Assembly: GCA_963969365.1 (NCBI GenBank)
Contig: OZ017747.1
Location: 3,968,001 to 4,032,000 of the forward strand
Length of the DNA stretch: 64,000 nucleotides
Direction of reading: 5' to 3'
Origin: Asterochloris sp. CNOR1
Lineage: Eukaryota > Chlorophyta > Trebouxiophyceae > Trebouxiales > Trebouxiaceae
Shown: positions 1-12,221 of the stretch, piece after piece
Layout: every line of letters starts with the position of its first letter
Position numbering within the stretch: the stretch's first letter is position 1
Translations under genes and position numbers: made by a program
Notes under the pieces: generated by a model
Seen by the model: only the letters and a program-made list of their open reading frames with translations
Database searches by the model: none
What the model was told of the DNA's origin: nothing

Positions 1-177
1 TGTGGCGGGCAGCCCTCCATCTGGAAGCTGGGGCCCAGCAGGCGGACAAGTGTGGCACCAGTATGCATCAGGCAGCCCCAGCAGGGACCCCCACAAGCCC
101 ACTGGCACCCCAAAAAGAAAGCTATGTGTGGCTCTGTAACGTGTCCTGGGGCCGGTGTCTTATAAGCAGACACTCAC

Positions 178-3100
178 ATGTGGTGCCATTCCTCGCCCCG
201 CACCGCCCCCGCCACGCCCGCCTCGACCTCCGTAGCCTCCCCGCGGCCCGTCCTCATGCCACAAGCCCTGAGGCGGCGCCACATCCGACTCCTTCACCTG
301 GGGTGGGCCCAGCTTGGTGCCGGGCATGATGATGGGGTGGTGAGCCAGGTGGGGCTCCGGCAACCTGCACAGAGCAGAGCGTGATGTGCACAGTCCTGGC
401 AAGTGGTGTGTGTGGCGTCAAGGTGATGGGCCAGATGGGGCTCAGGCGCACAAGGAGTGCAGCAAGTCTCTTAGCACTGAGCGTCGACGAGGATTGTGGC
501 CCTCTCAGGAGTGATGACACTCGATGAATCCAGGCCAGGTGCAAGAAACAGAATCTTATGCCATGCCAGAGGCGCTTACAAGTCACCAGCAAAAGAGTAG
601 TGCATCGACAACATGGGGTTTCTGACCGCATGTGCTCGTGAGACAGGCAGTGGAGAGGTGCAGGAGAGGCAGAGGGTAGGTGCAGGGCAAGAGAGCAATG
701 GGCGTTCAGCAGCAAACAGCAGGACAGGGCTGGCACAGGAGGCAAACCTGTAACAGGCGCAGCAGACACCGTTGCTGGTGATGTCATCACCCAAGCCCAG
801 GGGCGCCGGAACGACTGTGGGGCAGACCTCGCCAGCAGGCATCAGCATGAGACCATTCATGCCGCCTGCATTGCAGCAGGCCGACTACTAGCTCAGCAGC
901 CTGCCAGCCATGGCCCCCACGACTTGATTGATGAGCAGCGCAAGACACTCTCCCGCACAGGACACCAGGGGCTGGCAGGCGCTGGCAGGGCGACTGATTA
1001 GCCTAGAGCACTTGATCGTGCAGGCATCTCAACTGTATCACAGACATGAAACATTGCTCAGCACACACATGCTATGTGGCCAGAAAGATGCTTGCATCGA
1101 GCAGCTGGCATCAGAGCCAGCCCCCATCCCTCCTCCCCTCTGAACCCTCTGCAGCAGTTAACTCTCACAAAGCCGACACACCCAGTTTGCCACTCACGCG
1201 TCAGCTCAGGGTTCATGGGCACTGTCTTGCGAGCGCGCTCAGCCGGGCTGAGACTGGCCAGCTCGTCAGCCATCTCAAAGATGTCGGGGGTCAGTGGGTG
1301 GGCGGAGGAGACATAGAACAGGTCCAGGCGGCGCCCGTTGCGGTGCGTCTCCTCCTCTGACAGCTGCTCCTCCAGGGGGCCCTACAGCAGGGGCAGCAGC
1401 AGTCTGGGCACTTGAGTCAATGCAGGGAGGGAGACCACAGTGGCCCAGCAGCAGCTGGTAGGGGTGGCCAGAACTTGGGCCTGGTGGTGCCGCAAAATGC
1501 CTCCCCTACAGTGCACCAAAACCCCGCTCACCGTGGCGTCCAGGAGGCGCCTCTCGTCGATGAAAGGCAGCAGCGCCACGCCCTGCCACGCAAAGCGCTT
1601 CCCGTTGATGTCCACAGCAAAGTGCTTGGGGTAGAAGTCGAGGACAGGGGAGTCCCACTCAGTGAACAGGGCCTGCAAGACAGAGAGGAGAAACCTTGAG
1701 GGCTGGACATCCACCGGAAGGATGGAGCAGTGTCCTGTGGGAAGAGGAAAATTGAGGGCTGGACATCCACTGGGAGAATGGAGCAGTGTACTGTGGGAAG
1801 AGGATGTTTGGGGGGCTGGGGATCGATTGGATAGACCCAAGGAGCAGTGCCCCCTGGGAGCTGAGTGCGGCTCAAACTGTGCAGGTTACTGAGAAGCAGT
1901 GCACTGTGCAAGAGCCCAGTATGCCTTTGAAGCGGAAGATCCATATCCTGCCGGGGCTCCCACTGCTGCCTGGACGAGCTGTACAGCTGCCCCACAGCTG
2001 CCCCACCAGGTAGCCTGTGTCTCAGCTTGGGAGGTCTTGCAAAAGTGAGGCTACAGATGGAGCTTGCTGACCATGATTCAGTAGACCTGGTGGCAGCTTG
2101 CCTGGTAGGGTTTGGGCAGGGCGTGGGCAGAGGCTGCAGGCAGCACGCCCATCAGCTGGTTGAAGGGCTTGAAGGGCTCCCCAATCTCAAACTTTATGTC
2201 CAGCTCCGGAAGCCTGACCAGGTCTGAGGCAAAGGGGGCGTAGTGGTAGGGGTAGAACCAGGTCCAGGAGGCCACACCTGCACAGAACATCTGGCACTTG
2301 TCAGCAGCATTCTTCACGAACTTGCATCATGAGGGAATGAGCACCCAGGTGGTATTGACAAGTGACGGGCAGCCCTGTGGCATGTGCTGAAAGCTGGGGT
2401 CCTGGCCAGCCCTGTGGCCTCTGCTAGATGCTTTGAGTGCGGCTGGTGCAGCCAGCAGCAGAGCAGCTCCTCCTTAGAGGCCTGTTAGGGCTAAAACGCA
2501 AGGGGGTACAGCTGGTGCTGCCTGGCCGCCAGAGTGGTCAGGCGCCAAAGCCTGCCAGGTTCCAGCTTGACCATGAACCATAGTATGCACATGTTGCCGA
2601 TAAATTGCTGATCTTCATGTGCTCTGGCAGTCAGTATGTGCAGCATGATGGGCAGGGCTGCCACGACAGCAGCCATTCTCACCATCATAGTAGTAGCTCA
2701 TGACCCAGCACAGCCCCTCCACATAGCTCTTCACCATATCCTGCACAATCTCTTGCTGCTCGGTGGGTGGGACCCCCAACTTCTCCTACAGTAGCAGGCA
2801 CTTTATATGACTTGACGCCCTAGCAGCACTGCAGGGATTGGCGTGCTGCCCTGCATGGCTGTCAGTCCAAGCATTGTGTCTTCAAGGCTGTGCAGCTTCA
2901 AGTACATGGCCACAGATGATAGATGAACAATGGTGCGCTCTCACTGCGTGGCCTGCAGCAGCTGGCCTGGCAACAGCAGGCACACTGCCAAGCCCCTGTA
3001 GCCGCCCATGAGACCCTGCCCTGAGCACTTTGCGCAAATGCAGCCAAGGCAGCCCCACCTGGTAATATCGCAGCTTCCAGCCGTCCTCTCCCAGGCGAAT

Positions 3101-6100
3101 TTTGCCTTCGTCCTCCACCATGCTGTCAAACATATCCGACTTGCCCTTCATTGTCTCCTCCATCTGAGCCTGCAGGACAAGGGTGCACACAACACTTTGC
3201 ACAAGGCCCTCAGATCTCAGAGGCCGGGCTGCTGGGGTTCAGGAGCAACGCTGCTGCTACAGGAGACCTGGACAAGGGCTGCCCTTCACGATTTTCTGGA
3301 AGACACAGAGGTGCAGGACCATGAACACAGCGGTGCAGGGCCTCCATTCACACAGCGGTGCAGGGCTTTTGTTCGCACAGCCAGATGCAGAGGTGCAGCT
3401 GCAAGATATCTCGCAAAGGTATTGCACTGCATGACCTTCTCCATCAGGGCCAGTTCATGGCGGTCCCAAGGTCTCAGCTCATGCTTGTGCCTTGCTGGCA
3501 GCAAGGGCAGATGCACTGGTGCTGCTGCATGAGAAGTGGCTGCTGTGCCTGCCAGTCTTGCCAACCTGCCCCACACTGATGGTTCTCTGATTTCCAATGC
3601 CATCCGAGCTGTGCAAATACGATGGAAAGGAGGCGCTGCAATACACCCACTTTCCCTGGTACACCTGACGCCTGCCGGGTGCCATGCCCACCTTGAAGTC
3701 GTCCCGAGCTTTCTGGAGCTCCTCTTCTGACAATTGGACCTCTTCCACTGAGGTGCTCAAGCCGTTGGGCTGGTCTGCCCCAAAGCCGTTGGGCTGATCT
3801 GTCCCAAAGCCGTGAAGCGAATCGTCATCAGGAATCTGCAGCAGCAAGGTGGGGCTCAGCCTAGATGAACTCAGCATCAGCGTGACACCACCAGCTTTGG
3901 AAGTTCATCAGGGGGAGCATGCAGGCAAGAGCCAGGCGCTGCAAAGGCCGTTGGCCCATGCAGTCAACAATAAGCCAGGCACAGCCAAGGACCACACATC
4001 TGCGCCTTGTAGTGCAAAACGCTGGCAACCTCAGGGCTCGTCACATGCTCAAGGATCACCCTGCTCATTTGTCCCCTCCAAACCCTCAGCAGATCCCAGC
4101 AAGGCGTACCAAGGAAGGGGCAATACCCTGCGGGGGTGCATGGACCTGCCTTGTGCATCAAGTGCCCAGGCAATGTACTGTTGGACACTTGGCAACCTCA
4201 CAGTGCACAGAATGACAGCAGGCACCCAGGCCCTGGACCTGCCTCATCCTTGGAGTCCTCCCCCATGCTGGCCAGGTCCTTCCAGTAGCTGGCTGCGTCC
4301 TGGCCATCCTTGGGTAGCTGGTGGCCGTTTGCAGGCTCTGCTGGCACGCCCTCTGGAGTGACCGGCTCAGCACTGTCGTCCCACCGCTTGCGGCGCTTGC
4401 GAGCACTGTCGTCCTTGGGGGTGTCCTCAGCAGGGTGCTTGCCTGGCGCAGGGCAGCAGACACGTCATGTTGCCAGACCATGAGCAGATGCAAGCATGCG
4501 GGGGTTTATGGCAATGCCCCAACAACCTCCCTTAGCAAGGTGCATGCCGGCTGCAGGAGTGGCAGAAAGCCTCAGCTGGAAGGAGCTGACGGAGTCAACA
4601 ATTGTCGCATACATGCTGCCAGAGCAGGCTTGGGAGAGGTCCAGGGTCACCTGGCTGGCCACGCTTGGCACTCAGCCTAAGCCCCTGACATGCCTCAAAC
4701 AGTCCTGGGCAGCACTTTCGAGAGAGGTTTCCTGCAAAGCTTTGCCTGCCGTCAGCCAGCTCTGGAACTAATACATGACCAGTAAAGCAGCCACAATGCT
4801 GACCTTGCAGACGCTGCTTGAGCATCTGAGCTGCCCCCTGGTTGCTGGCAGGCGCCGGGCGCCCGTTGGCTGGGGCACCGTTGGCTGGGGCGCCGTTCGC
4901 TGGGGCGCCATTGGTGGCTGCAGCATGCTGCTCCAGGAAGGCGGCTGCCTTCAGATTGAAGTGCATCTGGGCATTGGCGACCTGCCCAGTTGGTGCCAGC
5001 TGGATGGGGGCTCCTGCAGGCAACCATGTGGCTGCTGTGTCAGGGCACACAGCTGCTGTTACAGCCATGAAGACAACCATCACATCGCCATGGACACGCA
5101 TGTTATATTCATACAGCTCTCCTCACATCAGCCATGGAGGCCAGCATCGTCACATGTGACCCAGGCTGCAGGCACTTCCATGATGGCATTGAGTAAAAAG
5201 CTGGGGCTCGTGAGCAGCCGACTGACATGTGCCTGATCAGGGTGCATCTAGCATTGCTGGCAGGGGTACGCTACACTGCAGAGGTTCTGTTCATGTGCCT
5301 CACCTGGCTTCACCTGCTTGGCCGGCTGCAGTGCAGCCTTAAACGCATCGCTCTGCACTTGTGACTTCCACTTGGTGGCTGCCTGCCCAGACCCCGCCTG
5401 CTTCCTGCACAGTCAGACCCAGACAAGTCTGGCGTGGCCAACACATGCACTGTGCTGGTCACGCATGCAGCGGGTGCAGCAGAGCAGTCGGCACCTTACA
5501 AGAACGAGGCGTACCGGTCTGCATCTGTGATGCCACACTGCAGTGCAACCACTCAAGTGCACATCAACTGTCTGCAAAGAGGTTCCCTGCGGGCCCCAGC
5601 TGAAGCAGGTCAACATGGAACTCATGCAGGGCTGGGTCTTCCAGCTGCTCACCTTGGATTGTTGGCCTGCTCCCTGTCCCGCCGCTGCTTCTGCCTCTGG
5701 AGCAGGCGTGCCCGCTTCTGGAAGATCTGATCCTCGTAGGCGCCGACGACCTTGATGAAGTGCTCCACATGTTTCAGATCCACCTGAAAGAATTGGAGCA
5801 CAGGTTGAGGCGATTGCCTGAGCCAAGTAGAGGAGGCTAGTCAGACACGCAGCACATCATGCTCAAAGGATTCGTGCCTGCACAAGGCTCTCAGGCAAAG
5901 CCTGCCTGCCCCACAGATCAGGGGAAACAGACAGCAAAACAGTGGCTACGGAAGGTGCTGATGCTGAATTTCCTGTGTCAACTGCACCAGAGGCAGCAGC
6001 TCCCATGTTTGGGCTGCCCTGGTTGCACTAAGAGGGACCTCGGCAGCCAGCATACCTTGTTGCTCTCGGTGAGGTACCCCATGTGGGGCAGCTCCTGCTT

Positions 6101-9100
6101 GTAAACATGCATCAGGAGCTCGATGGCACCCTCGCGGATCTCCAGGGTAGGCATGTGCGGAAGGAAATCGTTCCCCACAAAGAAGCACATGAACACTGCA
6201 TGGAGGAACAGGGTAACACTTTCAAGCTGCAGATCAAGAGCACAGTGGTGATAGGTTGCAGGCAGGATGGATACCCTATGAGCCACGATAGGGTCCACAG
6301 GGGGGCCAGAGGGCCGCTGTCTAAGCATGAAGATGGACTCTGCTCTGACATGTACCCATCACTCTAACGCTTGGTGACATTGCAGCAACTGCAACTCACC
6401 GAAGTCGTCATATGCCCGCTCGGCGTCATAGTCAAACTTGGGCGTGTTGCGCTCGGGCTTGAACTCGTAGGCCAGGTATTCACGCAGCCTGTCCACCCAC
6501 AGATACTGGAAGGGCTTCTTGGCAACCTGGGGCTTCTCCACTGGCACAGGGGCTGAGGGATCATCCCGCGCAGTCAGCTGGGCCCGTAGCTGTGCCTCAG
6601 CCTCATTTTTGTTGGGCTGAAAGACAATCTGCAGTGACGAGGGGCAAGCTAAGTCAGGCACCTGCTCGCACGTGCCCATGTGGCCTGACCCTGCAGGCTG
6701 ATTCCCCAAGTCCAGCAGGGTTTGCGCCTGCAGCGTCAAGCTCATGCATGTGTTCAGGGCTTACTGAGAGGGTTCACCCTATCAGGAGTGCAGGCCCTGC
6801 TGGACGTATGACCTCTGCAGTGACGCACATTTTGCATGCCCAAAGAGAAAAGCATGATTATGTGGAGGCAGTCCTCTGAGACATGACTCCTCCTTATGCA
6901 GGCATGTGTAAATGCAAGCACTGAGGAAAGCAGCAAGGTTTGCGGGGCTGTAAGAACACCTGCAGGGCCAGAAGCAGGCACCTGGGGCATGCACACAAAA
7001 GCTCATACAAAGTTGCAGTCTGTGGCAGAGGCTGCAAGAAGCACTGCAGTGTGCGAATAACCCCCTTCATGCGACATAGTCAGGCAAAACCTCAGGCATG
7101 AATGCACAGTTTCCAGATGGCAGATTATAGCGTGCAGATATAAGCAGGACCTTGATGAGGAAGTAGGGGGCAGAGGTGATACTCCACCAAAGGAGAACCA
7201 AGAGGACTTGGCCCCCACATGAGGCCTTCCTGGAGGCTGGCACAAGCTAGCAGTGCTGGGCACAGACGCATCAGAGCTGTACCCAGGATGGGGCGCCAGA
7301 TGACATGGCAAACCTTTCTTGCAGGAGGTCATGCCAAGGCGCTGCCTGACTGGCTGAGCCAGACCCAAAGCGCGATGTGCCAGAGAGGCAGAAATGCTTT
7401 CGAAACATGCTTTGGCTGCCCAGCGAATAGATGGGTCACACCTGGCCACTGGTGTTTCTGCCTTCTGGCATCCCCTCACCTCTCTCAGAATGGCAAAGTG
7501 GGGCTCATGGGTGGCCAGCGCAAGCATGATCAGGTCTGCGTCCAGGCCGTACAGGCAGTGGCGAGTGTTGGGGTTCCACCCTGGGCGCCCGCGCTGCTGC
7601 CGGATGTAGGCCATGATCTTGTGCTCCCCCTCCCCAGGGGCATTGGCGTCAGACAGGATCACCTGCAGACAGCAGGCCGACAGTAAAAGGCACCCAGAGC
7701 CGCATCGTTATTGCGAGCCACGCCACAGATCAGCTGATGCTGGCAGGCAATATAGCCACAGACCAGCTAATACACCAGACTGCAGTGTGCGAGCCAGTGT
7801 GTGCGTCAGGGATTGCCATGCAGCACTGCTGTGGAAAGGCTGCAGACACAGACTGCACAGCAGACGACCTTGCCAGGCACGCAAGCTTCTGACAGGGTCG
7901 GAACAAGGAACTCCAGAGACTCTTTGCCTGCAGTTCTGTGCAGCAGAATGCGGGGTTTCGGGTTTAGGCATTAGGGTTTGCATGCTCACAGTTATGTCAC
8001 GCCAGCCAGGGTCGTTGTTCAGGCGCAGGTGGATGTAGTACTGCAGCGCAACGGACAGCCTGTGCATGAAGGGTGTCCCGGGCGTGATGGTGTTGCTGTC
8101 AGCGATGTCTGACTTCTCCTTCTGAGGAATCTTGATGCCCTGCAGACAGCAAGGAGGGCACATCATGGGCTGCCTGCCCTGCATGCCTGGCCCATCAGTA
8201 GATGGAAGCAGGCAGCAACTGCTGTAACCCAGCTCCTCACAGCATGTCTGAGACCAAGCTGAGAGTCCAGCCCCATGAATACCCCAAAGGTGAGCACAAG
8301 AAGCCGTGAGAGCGCGCTCACCTGCTCGGCAGATTTTTTGCCAAAGCATGGCCTGAGTTGAGCCTTGACGTAGCCTCTGTTCATGAACAGTCAGCAGTGC
8401 ATGGGAACACCTAATGAGAGTGGACAGCCCAGCCTTGCACCATTGCTCCCACCTGCTTGGCAAAATCCTCCCTGAGGCGCTCCTCCTCCTTTTCCTTCTC
8501 TTCTGCGTCCTGGGCAGCCCTGAAACGCCGCGAGCGCTGCTGGTTCATCTTTGCCCTGGGGGCCACGCCATCTGCAGGCAACAGATGCAGTTTGTATGAA
8601 GGGCCACATCAGGGGCTCATCGAGTGCCACCGACAGTTCTTGACCAAGGGTGCCACACCTTGATAGTGGCATGTCAGCATGCACATGAGGCACATCTGGC
8701 CAGCAGACTCAATAGGTCAGCAGGAGAGGCAGGCAGCGTGGCCTGGCCCTCTCAAGCTGCTTCCTGGTGTTCTTCTGCTGCTCAAGTCAACACAAGGCTG
8801 CACAGCTCACCAATAGCCATGTAGAGCAGCTTGCGCGGCCTGGCCATGCCAAACAGGCGGTCAATGTAGTCGAACATGGTGAGGAACACCTCTGTCTCGG
8901 TGGTGGGGGCAGGCTGCAGCATGGTCAAGATGGAGGAGTCATGCTGAGCCTCAGCTGGAGCTGAGCCAGCACACTTCAGACGCGTGCGCAACACAGACCA
9001 TGGTTTGATGCCTGGCAGGAGGCGCTGCACACGTGGGCTGCAGACCAGTGGCCTTCTCGGAGGGGTTGGGGTACCAATCGGGTGCTGTCTTGTGCAGCAG

Positions 9101-10036
9101 AATGGGCGGCAGGCACTACTGGACAAAGTGCGTGTCAGTGGGGAGCTGTCTGAACAGCTTGTGGTGAGCAACAGGTGATGACACAGATGGAGCAAGCCAT
9201 GGCCTCCTGCTGCTGCTCACCCTGTCCTCTGGGTGAAAGCAGGGATGAATGATGCCATTCATGTCCTGCAGCAGGGCACGGATGCAGTTGTCAGCCATGG
9301 TGCATTCCTTTGGTACTTGTTCAAGCTCCAGAAATTGAAGGCCTGCATGTGGACGCCACATACAAGTGGCAACAGCCGCCTGCAGGCGAGCATCCCCAGA
9401 AGGACTGATGCTGAGCTGTGCATGGACTTCTGCCGGCAGCATGCACACAGTACCCAGCAACTGTGCATATGAGGAAAAGACTCACCAGGTAAAGGTTGTC
9501 CAGCTCCACCCCATTAGGGTTGGGCTCTGCAGTGTTCACCGGCACCTCCTCGCCGTCCCCGTTGGTCCTAGGCTCCTCCTCAATGACATCCTTCACAATG
9601 AGCGGGTACCTGCAGGCCGGCGGGGGCAGCAGTGGGTACTGCTGCACCCATGCGTCTCCCTGGCTGCACCTGGCAGCATGGCTGCTGCTCTGGTAGTACG
9701 CAGCAGCTGCAAGGAGCAGCTCAACAGTGGGAAGGCAGTGCTGTAAGCTCCTTGCTGCTCAGTACACACTTTCAGCTGACCTGCCTGCTTGCCAGGCTCA
9801 AAGCTGGTGCAGCAAGCAGCCAGCATGGCGTGCTGCACAACATGCATGCAGGGTAATATGCAGATCACATTTGGCACGGTGGGGGTGCAGCACAGAGTGT
9901 ATGTTGGCAGTGGCTCAGCTGAGCTTCTGAGATGTGCAGTCTTCTTCTGCCTGAGCATTGCAGCGCTTGCTTGCACCCAACACTTTGCAGCAGCTTACTT
10001 CTGGCTCAGCCATCTGTAGAATGCTGGCACTCCCAT
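178..10036 (-). CDS. XRN-family 5'-3' exoribonuclease (XRN2/XRN4-like), 3' end outside window
   Basis: Processive 5'-3' degradation of 5'-monophosphate RNA, in the nucleus or cytoplasm. I trace 21 exons with matching phases: 10036-9999, 9609-9486, 9265-9221, 8913-8811, 8571-8453, 8139-7990, 7662-7480, 6628-6400, 6195-6056, 5783-5653, 5404-5304, 5013-4804, 4442-4243, 3835-3692, 3169-3059, 2785-2683, 2277-2102, 1672-1532, 1381-1198, 865-748, 364-178, giving about 979 residues. The first exon is only 38 nt and encodes [12 protein letters not shown]. Family blocks follow in order: [80 protein letters not shown] and [10 protein letters not shown]. The tail turns RGG-rich ([13 protein letters not shown]). 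Two introns look like GC-AG (after 4243 and after 2102). The CCHC zinc knuckle of plant XRN4 and animal XRN2 is absent from the model. Exons inside 1-177 are not resolved. Confidence 0.93.
1692..1862. repeat. 57-bp intronic tandem repeat, about three copies
   Basis: Within the exoribonuclease intron 1673-2101, a unit beginning ttgagggctggacatccac recurs at about 57-b spacing (near 1695, 1752 and a weaker third near 1810). The first two copies differ at only a few positions. It begins about 20 b from the acceptor of the exon ending at 1672. It looks like ordinary local tandem duplication. Confidence 0.8.
3765..3815 (-). repeat. In-frame tandem repeat in an exoribonuclease exon
   Basis: Two adjacent copies of a 27-b unit inside exon 3835-3692 encode GFGTDQPN and GFGADQPN. 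The repeat keeps frame and lies in a low-complexity linker just ahead of the second conserved region, so it is probably a neutral insertion in a loop. Confidence 0.75.
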
Positions 10037-10510
10037 GACCTGAGTTGCCGAAGCAGAGCTCTCTCAACTTGCTCCTGCTCTGCCTTCTGAGACTGCTCCC
10101 TGGCAAAGTGGTGCACACCAGGTTCGCCCTGTCGCACAATGGCCAGCTCAAGACCAGGGGTTCACACTGGAGCCCACTCCTCCGCGACTGAAGGCTAGTC
10201 CAGTGGTCATGCCCAAGGTATTAACCACTACACTCAAGCCAGCAGCAAATTTGTTCCGCTGCAGATCAATGCGTGGATCCAGCCAATAAGCTCCCCCAGA
10301 GCTTGCAGCAATGTTCAGCAAGCGGCAGGGTTCTCAGAGGTTTCGCAAAGTGTCTCTGGACTGTCCGGCTTGATCACGTTCTTGCTTGATGATGTCGCGA
10401 ACGTGCAGTGAAGCCCTGAAGACTTGCTGAAACAGTTTTGCAGACTGCTGCTTGTCGGAAGCCACTTCTCTGAGCTGGGCGGGGCTGGGGGCCCTCTAGC
10501 CCATCCAAAT
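10037..10510. promoter_or_regulatory. Divergent intergenic region between exoribonuclease and NF-YB
   Basis: These 474 bases separate the two outward-facing start codons, so both promoters and 5' untranslated regions must lie here. I see no clear TATA box. A tRNA-like fragment (separate entry) lies in its first half. The rest shows no coding signal on either strand. Confidence 0.55.
10148..10240 (-). other. Degenerate tRNA-like / possible SINE-head fragment
   Basis: Read on the minus strand, TGTAGTGGTTAATAC (10219-10233) resembles a tRNA D-arm / pol III A box. About 65 bases downstream AGTGTGAACCCC partly matches a B box (GGTTCGAANCC). I cannot fold a good acceptor stem or anticodon arm, so it is not a functional tRNA gene. 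It may be a tRNA-derived SINE head, a decayed tRNA, or chance. Confidence 0.25.
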
Positions 10511-12075
10511 ATGGGAGAGGACAGTGGAGATGAAAGGGTGGCAGTTCAAGTCAGGGAGCAGGTATGGCATACTGCCCTCAGCCTGCTCAATAACCTCATG
10601 CCCCCCTGTCTGTCCTCTCACTAAGCCTGGCGTGAGGTCTGTGCAGCCAACTGTGTGCTCTTCACTGTGCAGCCTTGTTGCATCAAGGTTGCAGCCTCTC
10701 GCCTCTGACCATGCTGCAGGATCGCTTCCTGCCCATTGCAAACATCAGCCGCATCATGAAGAAGGCCTTGCCATCAAATGGCAAAATCGCAAAGGACGCT
10801 AAGGAGACTGTGCAGGAGTGCGTATCTGAATTCATCAGCTTCATCACCAGCGAGTGAGTTGTGCCTGTGCTTCGGTTTGTGCTGGGTACAGGCAGGCTTG
10901 AGGCCTATGCAGCCCCGAAGACGGGCCTGGCACCACTGCCTGCATGGGCTGCTGCATGTGGTGGGGCTAGCTGCCTGCAGGGAAAGCGACTTGGGGCAGC
11001 TGCACCATGTCCTGCAGACATGCCAAAGCTGCTGCAGTTCCCATGCACGCCCTCTGGGGCCTCCACCTTGGAACATTGCTGTGCAGATAGGGCCTTGGTA
11101 GACAGCACTCCCAGGTGGTCTGCTGCCCGGTGCACCGGCCTCAGGTTGCAGAGGAACGGATTTGCTGCCCTGCTGGCTGCCCACAGCCTTCGTGCAGCAG
11201 ATGCATTTAATGCACCACAGACAGGCCACGGGCTTTCTGCAGCCCCCAAAAAAACTTCCGTAGGATAATAATTCCGGGAGCCGCAGCTACAGAGTCCACT
11301 CCTGAGGTGGCCCCTGTCTGGCTGCAGGGCCAGCGACAAATGTGCCCGTGACAAACGCAAAACCATCAATGGTGACGATCTGCTTTGGGCGCTGCACACC
11401 CTCGGGTTCGAGGAGTACGTCGAGCCACTTAAGGTCTACCTCCATAAATATCGCGAGGTGAGGTTCTCAGAGAGCAGGGTGTGCTTCATCAGCTGCAGCA
11501 AGGTAAGGAGGTGTGCTGCACAGGGCCAGTGCAGTCAATTCGCTGCGGCACACGGCTGTCGTGGTGCGCAGCTCTGACATCTTGCGCTGAGGCACAGCAC
11601 ACCACCGCATGCGTGTGCACACCTGCATGCCCCAGTCACCTGACTCCTGCTGCCATCCCTGCAGGCCGAGAAGGCGTCAATGGCCAAACAGGGCCAGCCA
11701 GACAAGTCCAAGCAGCAGCGCCAGGCACAGGAGGGTGCCCAGCAGCAGCAGCTTCAGCAGCAGCAGGCCATGCAGCAGCAAATGCAGATCAGCCAGATGC
11801 CCATGGTAAGCCTCTGTGAAGACTTGAGGTCGCCTGTTGGAGCCGTGCTTTGGGGACTGAGGTGGTTGTGCCAGGACAAGCCCTCCTTCAGAAAGTGGCC
11901 AAGAGGGTTGTGCTGCTGTTCAGGATCATTGGCAGACTCTTGGTGCCATTTCAGGCTGGCATTGGCACTGCAGGGCAAAACACATCTGACTGCATGCTAC
12001 TGCCTGCAGGGCTTCCCAGGATCATCTGTCATGATGAATCAATACGGCGGTTCCGGGTTGCCACCTCAGCAGTGA
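10511..12075 (+). CDS. NF-Y transcription factor subunit B (CCAAT-binding, HAP3)
   Basis: Histone-fold subunit that dimerises with NF-YC and, with NF-YA, binds CCAAT promoter elements in the nucleus. Five exons: 10511-10561, 10720-10853, 11328-11457, 11665-11805, 12010-12075, giving 173 residues. Exon 1 is short ([17 protein letters not shown]) and joins in phase to [18 protein letters not shown], the classic NF-YB core start. [18 protein letters not shown] and [14 protein letters not shown] follow. The core is close to plant NF-YB. After about residue 106 the protein becomes Gln-rich ([16 protein letters not shown]) and ends in GGSGLPPQQ, a plausible activation or low-complexity tail. An ATG at 10711 lies just ahead of the exon 2 acceptor, but it would drop the REQ that normally precedes DRFLP, so I prefer the 10511 start. 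It faces away from the exoribonuclease gene. Confidence 0.95.
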
Positions 12076-12221
12076 CACTTGGCCTGTATAATACTTTTGG
12101 TCTCCCCCTGTCACAGATCTGGCTGTACTGCTGTCTCTCCCTATTTTGCAACTTGATAGTTGAGAGCTTTCGACCGTTAAGGCACTGAATGAAACACTCA
12201 AAACGACTGCCTATGAAGCAA

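Noticed and set aside
7708-8463. 251-codon open frame on the minus strand taken as one long exon
   Set aside because: It reads through two introns of the exoribonuclease. Only 8139-7990 matches the family.
10148-10240. Functional tRNA gene on the minus strand
   Set aside because: Only D-arm and B-box resemblance; acceptor and anticodon stems do not pair.
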